Below are positions 31,607 to 38,571 of a stretch of DNA of 64,000 nt, one piece after another. The stretch is from assembly GCF_023701745.1 (NCBI RefSeq), contig NZ_JAJOZB010000001.1:6929001-6993000 (forward strand). Reading direction: 5' to 3'. This DNA comes from Streptomyces sp. RKAG293 (GTDB lineage: Bacteria > Actinomycetota > Actinomycetes > Streptomycetales > Streptomycetaceae). A model generated the notes under the pieces. That model ran no database searches. It was not told where the DNA came from and saw only the letters and a list, made by a program, of their open reading frames with translations. The position numbers were made by a program, and so were the translations under genes. How positions within the stretch are numbered: the stretch's first letter is position 1; the number at the start of each line of letters is the position of its first letter.

Positions 31607-33793
31607 TCACCTCCGCCGGCTGCGGCTGCGGCTGCGCCTGCGCGGCGGCGCAGGAACGAATTCGACATCATCGTCCCATTCGGGCTCCGCGTAGCTGGTG
31701 GGGGCGAAGGTGCGCCGGCCGCTGTCGGTGATGATCGGCAGCCGGCTGGACGAGGGCCGGCGGCTGCGCCTGCGCTCCCGCTCCGGCTCGATGGGGCCGG
31801 CGCCGTAGGAGAAGCCGTCCCCCACGTCGACGGGGCGGCTGCCGGGCCCGCGGGAGGGCGCCCGGCTCGACTGGCGCCGACGCCCGCGCTCCCGCTCGGG
31901 TGCGGCTTCGATGGGGCCGGCGCCGTAGGAGAAGCCGTCCCCCATGTCGACGGGGCGGCTGCTGGACCTGCCGGAGGGTGCCTGGCTCGACTCACGGCGG
32001 CGCCCGCGCTCCCGCTCGGGTGCGGGCTGGGAGGGGCCACCGGTCTCGTACGAGAAGGCGGGGCGGCGCGACCGGCTGCGGCTGCGGGACATCTGACTGG
32101 TGACGGGGTAGTCGTCCTCGTCGTCCACCGCGGCGTAGTTGACCGGGGCGGCGACGGGCGGGCGCCCGGTCCTGCTCACCGGCGGCCGGCTCGACCTGCG
32201 CCGGCGGGTGGGGGCGGGCGTCTCGGCGACGCGGCTCCGGCTCTTGCTCCTGCTGCGGTGCGAACGCGGCGCGTCGTCCTCGGGGCTGTTGCTGCGCCGG
32301 TCCGAAGCGAACCGGTAGGTCTTCCGGCGTGCCGACACGGCGGCCCCTTCGTCCTTCCCGCTCTGCCGGTGACCGTACCCGTACTCCTCCTGGTCCGCAT
32401 CGTCGTCGGAGTAGGCGCCGACGAGCCGCACGCCCTCCGGCACGGCCGTTCCGTTCTCCACTCCGTAGAAGCCGTTGTGTGTCCCCGGCTTCTTGTACAT
32501 GGTCGGATGAGGCACGGTATGACTGGTCGTCACATCCTCACGCCCGGCGAGCTGGGGCAGCTTGTTGGTGTCCCTGACGAGCCTCTTGGTGGAGTAGCCC
32601 TTCTCCCGTCCCGTGCGCGGCATCTGGAGGTGCAGGTTGGCGTTCGGCGCGACATTGCGGAAGAGACCGGCCGTCTCGGGCTGACGGACGTCGACGTTGT
32701 TGATGACGGGGACACCCATGCGTCGCAGATCTTCGCGGTTGGTTTCGTACTGCTGATACTGGGGTTGGTCCTCGTACGTGGTGGCCGCGTACCGGTCCGC
32801 GTCCTCGGGGCGTTGGCGTACCCGTGCCCGCACCCCGGACAAGTCGGCCTCGGACAAGCGGATCTGGTCGCGGCCGCGCAGGTTCTCCTCGGGCGGGCGG
32901 ACCTGGCCCGGCGGGTGCAGGCCGCCCACAGAGGCCCGGACGGGACCGATCTGACTGGAGCGCACTCGGATGCGCCCGCGCGTGGTGGTGTCGAAGATGT
33001 GCTTCCTGCCGTCCGACGAGGCCCCGACGTACTTGCCGATGATCGGATCGCCCTCGCCGAGGATCTCGAACAGCTGGTTCCTGTCACCCGGGTACATCTT
33101 CCTGCCCTCGCCGCCCGGCGCGCGGGCCACTGCGATAGCGCCGCCGGTCTGCGCGGGCGCGGCGGTCTGCGCGGAGCCGCCGGAGCCGGGTCCCGACAGG
33201 TCGGGCAGGGATCCCCGGGCCATCCTGCGGCCGTTCGCCGTGGCAGAGCGCTCGAAGGGGTCGTCCTGGTGGGAGAGTTTCACTCCCGCCCCGTTGTCGG
33301 TCCCCGCGACGGAGCCCATCGACTGCTGGCGGACGTGGTCGAGCTCGTGGAACATCGTCTCGTCGTCCGTGCCCTGCGGGCCGACGACGATGTCACTGCC
33401 CGTGGTGTAGGCGCGTGCGCCGAGGGCGGCCGCCGAGCGCTGCGCGACCGGGTCGCTGTGGACGCGCACATGGCGGAAGGACATGCCGTAGCCCTGTTCC
33501 GCCCGCTCCAGAAGACGTGAGTCCAGCGGACGCCCCGGGGAGCGCACGGCGTTGAGCACGGACGACGCCTGGACCGACGAGTGGTCGGTGACCGGCTGCC
33601 CGGCGTCGGGCCGCTCGTGACCGCATCCGGTGCCGTGCTCGTGCAGTTCCTCCTCGACGGCGCGGGCCACCACCGCGTTGCCCGCCGAGCGCTGGAGAGC
33701 CAGGACGCGCTGCGCCACCGTGCGCGGTCCCTCGGCGCGGCTGCTGCTCGCCGGGCCACCGGCCTGCTTGACCTGGGTCTTGTACGCGCGCAC
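31607..33793 (-). CDS. DUF4157 (eCIS-associated) protein with Arg/Ser-rich C-terminal repeats; candidate CIS cargo
   Basis: This protein has 728 residues if translated from GTG 33793, behind GAGGAG; a GTG at 33808 is the alternative. The first 50 residues contain VLALQRSAGNAVVAR, typical of Streptomyces DUF4157 proteins. The DUF4157 domain (about 85-185) carries SFRHVRVHSD, then FHELDHVRQQ, an HExxH site. A middle region (about 230-460) is unrecognised. The last 230 residues or so are rich in RS/SR dipeptides and include 40-residue repeats (…FSYGAGPIE…). DUF4157 proteins commonly mark cargo or accessory proteins of contractile injection systems. It lies at the left end of such a locus, downstream of the LAL regulator. 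Confidence 0.9.
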   Translation of the reverse strand: MRAYKTQVKQAGGPASSSRAEGPRTVAQRVLALQRSAGNAVVARAVEEELHEHGTGCGHERPDAGQPVTDHSSVQASSVLNAVRSPGRPLDSRLLERAEQGYGMSFRHVRVHSDPVAQRSAAALGARAYTTGSDIVVGPQGTDDETMFHELDHVRQQSMGSVAGTDNGAGVKLSHQDDPFERSATANGRRMARGSLPDLSGPGSGGSAQTAAPAQTGGAIAVARAPGGEGRKMYPGDRNQLFEILGEGDPIIGKYVGASSDGRKHIFDTTTRGRIRVRSSQIGPVRASVGGLHPPGQVRPPEENLRGRDQIRLSEADLSGVRARVRQRPEDADRYAATTYEDQPQYQQYETNREDLRRMGVPVINNVDVRQPETAGLFRNVAPNANLHLQMPRTGREKGYSTKRLVRDTNKLPQLAGREDVTTSHTVPHPTMYKKPGTHNGFYGVENGTAVPEGVRLVGAYSDDDADQEEYGYGHRQSGKDEGAAVSARRKTYRFASDRRSNSPEDDAPRSHRSRSKSRSRVAETPAPTRRRRSSRPPVSRTGRPPVAAPVNYAAVDDEDDYPVTSQMSRSRSRSRRPAFSYETGGPSQPAPERERGRRRESSQAPSGRSSSRPVDMGDGFSYGAGPIEAAPERERGRRRQSSRAPSRGPGSRPVDVGDGFSYGAGPIEPERERRRSRRPSSSRLPIITDSGRRTFAPTSYAEPEWDDDVEFVPAPPRRRSRSRSRRR
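31801..32040 (-). repeat. Two 120-bp tandem units encoding Arg/Ser-rich repeats
   Basis: Units at 31801-31920 and 31921-32040 each begin with the same 30 or so bases apart from single changes. Partial copies flank them. Each unit encodes 40 residues: FSYGAGPIE, then PERERGRRR, an S/A/P-rich stretch and SRPVDxGDG. The exact in-frame 120-bp period shows recent duplication. Confidence 0.9.
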
Positions 33794-33855
33794 GGTACTC
33801 CTCGCCACTCAACGCCTGATCGGACATCGTCCCTCGGCCCGCACCGGCAGCGGGA

Positions 33856-33909
33856 GGGCCGCGAGGGCAGAATCCCGGCCGGAGCGGGTCGCTGGACGGG
33901 CCGCAAGGG
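33856..33909. promoter_or_regulatory. Two GGGCCGCRAGGG elements upstream of the DUF4157 gene
   Basis: GGGCCGCGAGGG (33856-33867) and GGGCCGCAAGGG (33898-33909) lie 42 bp apart, four helical turns, in the gap between the LAL stop and the DUF4157 start. A third copy lies at 42592-42603, 41 bp before the sheath gene. They may be shared CIS-locus control sites. In such GC-rich DNA chance is a real alternative. Confidence 0.35.
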
Positions 33910-33947
33910 CAACGCGGCCGTCGCTCTGCGCGGGTCCACCGGTTCGG

Positions 33948-36929
33948 TCACGCGGGCTCGTCCGCAGCGCTGTTCAGCACGGCCGGAAGGTCCCCCCTCC
34001 GCCGGATGCCGAGCTTGCGGTAGGTGCTGGTCAGATGGGTCTCCACGGTACGCAGTGCCAGGTGCAGGAGCTCGGAGATCTCGGCGTTCGTCCGGCCGTC
34101 CGCGGCCAGTGCGGCGATCCGGCGTTCGCCGGCCGTCAGTGCACCCGGGCCCGTGAGAGTGGCGTTCCAGCGGCGGGTACCGCTGGCGCGCAGGGCCCGT
34201 TCCGCGGTGCCCGACAGCCGCACGGCGCCGAGCCGTTCGGCCGCCGCCGCGGCCTCCCTGAGCAGCGGACGGGCCTGGCGGGGCTGCCCGGACGCCGTGA
34301 GCTGGAGTCCGTGGGTGACGAGCGCGGAGATCAGCTCGGCGTCGAGCGAGGTGCCGCGCAGGACGTCGACGGCCTGGGCGGTGAGTTCGAGACCGCGTCG
34401 TCCGCCGGTGGCCGCGCCCAGGACGCGCAGCGCGCGGCCCTGGACCCGGGGCGTGCCCCATACGGCGGCGTACCGGCTCTCCTCCTCAGCCAGCGCGAGG
34501 GCCTGCGGTGCTTCCCCCAGAAGGAGATGACATTCGACGGCAGCCGAGCGCCACGGTGTGACGACGATGCCGACCACGTCCCGGCCGAGCTGGCGCCTGC
34601 CGCACTCCCGGAAGTCGGCCAGGGCCCCGGCCGGATCGCCGACGGACGCACGCAGGGCACCACGCGCGTAGAGAAACCGGTTCGGCTCCCAACTGTCGTG
34701 CGTCTCGTCGACGTTGACACCGGCGATGAGCCGCTCGGCCTCGGCGGAGCGGTCGCACTCGACGAGTGCGAGGACCCGATGGGCCAGGAAGTTGCTCGCA
34801 CCGGTACGGGCCGCGTCGTCCGGCGTCCGCAGCCGGTCGGCGGTCTCCTCCAGCACCCGCCGGTAGTGGCCGCGTGCGGCGGCGGTGTCCACCCACGTGT
34901 TGAGCAGCGACCGGTGGACCGGGTGCAGCGGGGTCAGCCGGTGCTCGGTCAGCCCGGTCCTGATCAGTCGTTCGGCCTCGTCCGGTACGTCGGCCCACTG
35001 GGTCACGGCGGCGGCCACCGCCAGCAGGTACGGCACCAGCAGCGGATCTTCCGGGGCCGTCAGCAGCCGCCGGATCTGCCGCACGGCCGACTCCGCGGAC
35101 AGCAGCCCGGCCGTCACCCTGTACCGGATCAGGAGGGCGTGCTGGGCCGGGCTGATCCCTTCCGGGGAGTGCTCGGCGCGCTCGTGCAGGCGGGTGTAGA
35201 CGGCCCGCCGGATCTCCGGGTCGTGGTCGGAGAAGAACGCCGACGCGGTCTGGACCGTACGCGCCAGGACGGGTTCCGCGTCCAGCGGGCCCAACTCGCG
35301 CATGACGTCGAGCGCGGCGTGCGGCCTGCCCCGGTTGGCCAGGGCGTTGCCCAGGCTGACCGCGGCGAGCACCCGGTCCCTGGGCCGCTCCTGGAGGCGC
35401 AGCGCCTCGGCCAGCCGGGGTATCCCGCCGGTCCGCAGGGTGGCGAACTCCAGTTCGCCGAGCTCGGTGAGGACCGCGGACCGCCGCTCGCGCGGCAGCG
35501 GTTCGTCCAGCGCGCGGCGCAGATAGCTTGCGGCCGCCCCGGTCCTGCCGGCCCTGGACGCGTCGGCTGCCGCGGCCCGGAGCGCCTTGTCGACGGACGC
35601 CGCATCCCCCGCCGCACCGGCGGGGGCGGTCCGCAGCAGATGCCTGGCCACCGCCTCGGCCCCGTCGCCCCGGCGTTGGCGCAGGTCGGCCGCGCGGTGG
35701 TGCAGGGCCTGCCGGTGCGAGCGGGGCCAGCCGTCGAGGACCGCGCCGCGCAGCAGGGGATGCGCGAAGCGCGGGAGAGCGCTGCCGGGGACGTGGCGCA
35801 GCACCCCGAGCCGGATCATCGCGGTGACCCAGCCGCCGACGCGGTCGGGATCGGCCCCGGTGAGTTCGGCGAGGAAGTCGGCGAAGTCCTGGCCAGGACC
35901 GGGTTCATGGTGCCCGGCGGGTCCTGGGGGGAGGCCGGGCAGGCCAGGTCCGCCGGGAGTCCCGCGTTCCGCCTTCTCCGTCCCTCCTTCGTTGTACCGC
36001 TCCGGTGCCGAGTGCTCGAGTTCCGCGAGGGCGCGAGCCACCCCGCTGCTTCCGGGGCCCGCGCTTTTCAGCCACCACGAGACCGCCGCCACGAACGCCC
36101 CCGGGTACAGGTCGGCGCAGCTCTCGGGCAGTCGTGGCTCCATGCCGTCACTGTCCGGCCCGCGGTACGGGAAGACCGCCCGGAGATCGTCGAGCAGCGC
36201 GCGCAGCAGCAGCGGATTGCCGGCACCGGCCCGTACGCAGCCGTCCACCCAGGTGTCGCTGGTGTGCGCGCCCAGGACGCCGCGTACCAACTTCGCGGCG
36301 GCGGGACGGCTCAGCGGCGCCACCGCGTGCGTCCGGACCACCCCCGGGGGCAGTGAGTACGCGAGGCCCGGTGCGGGCGGGGTGATGTCGTACTGCCCCC
36401 GTTCGGTGACCACCATCAGGACCGGCATTCCGGCCAGTCGTCGGGCGGCTTCGGTCAGCCAGTTCCGGGAGGCCTGGTCGGCGAGGTGCGCGTCGTCCAC
36501 GGCGACCAGCAGGGGCGATGCGGCCGCGTGCTCGCACAGTAACCGCCACAGGTGGGACGCATTGGTCAAGTGGTCAGGAATCTCAGGGGCGTTGTGGAGG
36601 CAGCCAGGATCGGACGGTGAGTTGAGAAGCTGCCGGACGAGGGCGAGCGGGATACCCGAGCACTCGGCGGAGGCATGGGCCCGCAGGACCCGCATGCCGA
36701 GTTTCGCGCCCCGCTCAGCGGCGGCCTCCAGCAGCGCGCTGCGGCCCGTACCAGTGGGCGCGCGGAACAGGACCAGCCGACCGGCTCCGCTCATCGCCCG
36801 GTCGGCCTCCGCCGCCAGCAGCTCCAGCGCGGACTCGCGTTCCAGCAGCCGGGCAGAGGCGGGTCCCAGGGCCGACGGCGGGGCCGGGAGCAGCCGACGG
36901 GGCCGTGGCTGATTCGAGCCCAGCGCCAT
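33948..36929 (-). CDS. Large ATP-binding LuxR-family (LAL) regulator of the CIS locus
   Basis: This 993-residue regulator has an N-terminal AAA-type ATPase (Walker A APTGTGRSALLE near residue 58; Walker B LLVAVDDAH near 140), a long helical TPR-like middle and a C-terminal LuxR HTH (about 925-985; LTAGERRIAALAADGRTNAE, then RTVETHLTSTYRKL). Codon 130 (36542-36540) is TTA, read only by the bldA tRNA in Streptomyces, so full expression may wait for development. It stands divergent from a second LuxR gene, between the DUF4157 gene and the structural CIS genes. As I recall, the comparable S. coelicolor gene SCO4263 is also a TTA-containing LAL regulator. Confidence 0.93.
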   Translation of the reverse strand: MALGSNQPRPRRLLPAPPSALGPASARLLERESALELLAAEADRAMSGAGRLVLFRAPTGTGRSALLEAAAERGAKLGMRVLRAHASAECSGIPLALVRQLLNSPSDPGCLHNAPEIPDHLTNASHLWRLLCEHAAASPLLVAVDDAHLADQASRNWLTEAARRLAGMPVLMVVTERGQYDITPPAPGLAYSLPPGVVRTHAVAPLSRPAAAKLVRGVLGAHTSDTWVDGCVRAGAGNPLLLRALLDDLRAVFPYRGPDSDGMEPRLPESCADLYPGAFVAAVSWWLKSAGPGSSGVARALAELEHSAPERYNEGGTEKAERGTPGGPGLPGLPPGPAGHHEPGPGQDFADFLAELTGADPDRVGGWVTAMIRLGVLRHVPGSALPRFAHPLLRGAVLDGWPRSHRQALHHRAADLRQRRGDGAEAVARHLLRTAPAGAAGDAASVDKALRAAAADASRAGRTGAAASYLRRALDEPLPRERRSAVLTELGELEFATLRTGGIPRLAEALRLQERPRDRVLAAVSLGNALANRGRPHAALDVMRELGPLDAEPVLARTVQTASAFFSDHDPEIRRAVYTRLHERAEHSPEGISPAQHALLIRYRVTAGLLSAESAVRQIRRLLTAPEDPLLVPYLLAVAAAVTQWADVPDEAERLIRTGLTEHRLTPLHPVHRSLLNTWVDTAAARGHYRRVLEETADRLRTPDDAARTGASNFLAHRVLALVECDRSAEAERLIAGVNVDETHDSWEPNRFLYARGALRASVGDPAGALADFRECGRRQLGRDVVGIVVTPWRSAAVECHLLLGEAPQALALAEEESRYAAVWGTPRVQGRALRVLGAATGGRRGLELTAQAVDVLRGTSLDAELISALVTHGLQLTASGQPRQARPLLREAAAAAERLGAVRLSGTAERALRASGTRRWNATLTGPGALTAGERRIAALAADGRTNAEISELLHLALRTVETHLTSTYRKLGIRRRGDLPAVLNSAADEPA

Positions 36930-36960
36930 CAGAACCTGCCGCCGATCTCGTGGTCGGTCT

Positions 36961-36974
36961 CGTGGTAAGCCACG
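36961..36974. promoter_or_regulatory. Inverted repeat CGTGG-TAAG-CCACG between the two LuxR genes
   Basis: A perfect 5-bp inverted repeat with a 4-nt spacer lies 32 bp upstream of the LAL start and 84 bp upstream of the small LuxR gene. Further CGTGG copies lie just to the left (36949-36953). The position suggests an operator shared by the divergent regulators. Confidence 0.4.
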
Positions 36975-37057
36975 GTGGTGGTCGTCCTATCGGCGAAGGA
37001 AGGATGGGAAGAGCAGGCATGGTTTGCTCCCTTGAGTAAGACGCGAGGACGTATGGC

Positions 37058-37696
37058 ATGGTTCAAAGAAGCCCGAACAGAATCCCGGTCGAGGTCCACG
37101 CGTCCGACCCGCTGTCCCTCGACGGAGCGGTCAGCCAGCTTCGCCGGCACTCCGAAGTGGAGCTGGTGGAGGAAGGGACCAGCCGTCCGGGTACGGTCGC
37201 GGTCCTGCTCGCCGAGGGGCTGGACGAACCCACGCTGTCGCGGCTGAGAAGGCTGACCCGCGCGGACGGCACCCGGGCCGTTCTCGTCACGAGCCTCATC
37301 CGCGAGGCGGAGCTGCTCCAGGTGATCGAGTACGGGGTCGGCGCGATCGTCTGGCGGCGCGAGGCCACCGGCCACCGCCTGCTCCAAGCGGTCCTCGCGG
37401 CCTCCCGGGGCGAGGGGGATCTGCCGTCGGACCTGCTGGGGCGGCTGATGGCCCAGGTCGGCTCGTTGCAGCGCGGCGCGACCAGCGTGTCGGGGGCGAC
37501 GGCGTCCGGTCTGGCGCCCCGCGAGGTCGATGTGCTCCGACTGGTGTCGGAGGGGATGGACACCGGGGAGATCGCCGCAAAGCTCTCGTACTCCGAACGT
37601 ACGGTCAAGAACGTCATGCACGGGCTGACGACCCGTCTGCATCTGCGCAACCGCGCCCATGCCGTGGCCTATGCCCTGCGCGAGGGCTACATCTGA
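37058..37696 (+). CDS. LuxR-type regulator with an aspartate-less receiver-like domain
   Basis: This 212-residue protein starts at ATG 37058, with GAGG 9 nt upstream. Residues 5-115 or so look like a response-regulator receiver, but the strand that should end with the phosphorylated Asp reads GTVAVLLAEGLDEP, with no Asp. Lys-equivalent positions are also unclear. The C-terminal LuxR HTH (about 145-210) reads LAPREVDVLRLVSEGMDTGE, then SERTVKNVMHGL. It is therefore probably phosphorylation-independent. It is divergent from the LAL gene and upstream of the CIS cap gene, so control of the CIS operon is likely. Confidence 0.9.
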   Translation: MVQRSPNRIPVEVHASDPLSLDGAVSQLRRHSEVELVEEGTSRPGTVAVLLAEGLDEPTLSRLRRLTRADGTRAVLVTSLIREAELLQVIEYGVGAIVWRREATGHRLLQAVLAASRGEGDLPSDLLGRLMAQVGSLQRGATSVSGATASGLAPREVDVLRLVSEGMDTGEIAAKLSYSERTVKNVMHGLTTRLHLRNRAHAVAYALREGYI

Positions 37697-37762
37697 CGGA
37701 CCGCGCGCCGTTTCACCCCTGCGCGGGTTCAAGGGCCCTGAGGACAGGAGAAGGGCGACGCG

Positions 37763-37781
37763 GGGGCAACGGGGTTGCCCC
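37763..37781. promoter_or_regulatory. Hairpin/inverted repeat GGGGCAAC-GGG-GTTGCCCC
   Basis: This perfect 8-bp stem with a 3-nt loop lies 67 bp after the small LuxR gene and 100 bp before the cap gene. It could terminate the luxR transcript or be an operator. Its core GCAAC-N3-GTTGC matches the inverted repeat at the XRE promoter (3916-3928). Confidence 0.45.
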
Positions 37782-37881
37782 GTGATCGTCCCCCGGGTGC
37801 CTCGCGGGGTGATGGTCCCGGCGGCCACGATGGACTGGGCAGCTCCCTGCCCAGGCGTCGACCGTGAAGGACTGTGCGACC

Positions 37882-38571
37882 GTGATCCACGAGGTGGACG
37901 ACATCCTGCGAGGGCTGCTCATCCGCGGTTCCTTCGCGGGGTCCGACGTCGAGGTCACCTTCGACGCCCCGACGCGCGACTGGTCGGCGCGGCGCAACGC
38001 CCCGACCGTCAACGCGTATCTCTACGACATCCGTGAGGACACCAAGCGGCGCCAGCGCGGCAGGATGGCGCTCCGCGACGAGCGGGGGATCGTCCTCAAG
38101 GAGCAGCAGCCGCCGCGCTGGTTCCGGCTCTCGTACCTCGTCACGGCCTGGACCAAGCGCCCGCAGGACGAACACCGGATGCTCTCCGCGGTCCTGCACA
38201 CGTTGCTGCCCAAGGAGATCCTGCCGCCGGAGGACCTGACCGGCACCCTCGCCGGACTCGGCCTCTCCGTCCCGCTGACCGTCGCGGGGCTGCACACCGA
38301 GGCGCGCTCGCTCGCGGACATCTGGTCCGCGCTCGGCGGCGAACTCAAACCCTCGCTCGACGTGGTGATCACCGCACCCTTCCTGGCGTCCCCCGACTAC
38401 CGGGTCGGTCCGCCGGTCACGGAGGGGCTCGGCGTTCGGGTGGAGGGGGCGGACGGCGTGCCCGACGACAGCCCCACCCGCCACCACAGTGCGGAAAGCG
38501 TCAGCGCCGCCAAGGAGGACTTCGTGCGGAAGCACGGCACGACGGGAACGCCTCAGGAGCGGCTGACGTGA
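37882..38571 (+). CDS. cis16: DUF4255 / Pvc16-like CIS cap protein
   Basis: This 229-residue protein starts at GTG 37882 (MIHEVDDILRGLL), the usual family start; GAAGGA ends 10 nt upstream. An in-frame GTG six codons earlier is less likely. The DUF4255 core includes APTVNAYLYDIREDTKRRQRG, then PRWFRLSYLVTAWT and ENxxLL-like helices around HRMLSAVLHTLLP. Pvc16/Afp16 relatives cap the tube and sheath and end tail assembly. It overlaps the ATPase gene (GTGA). The symbol follows the Pvc numbering used for Streptomyces CIS genes. Confidence 0.92.
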   Translation: MIHEVDDILRGLLIRGSFAGSDVEVTFDAPTRDWSARRNAPTVNAYLYDIREDTKRRQRGRMALRDERGIVLKEQQPPRWFRLSYLVTAWTKRPQDEHRMLSAVLHTLLPKEILPPEDLTGTLAGLGLSVPLTVAGLHTEARSLADIWSALGGELKPSLDVVITAPFLASPDYRVGPPVTEGLGVRVEGADGVPDDSPTRHHSAESVSAAKEDFVRKHGTTGTPQERLT

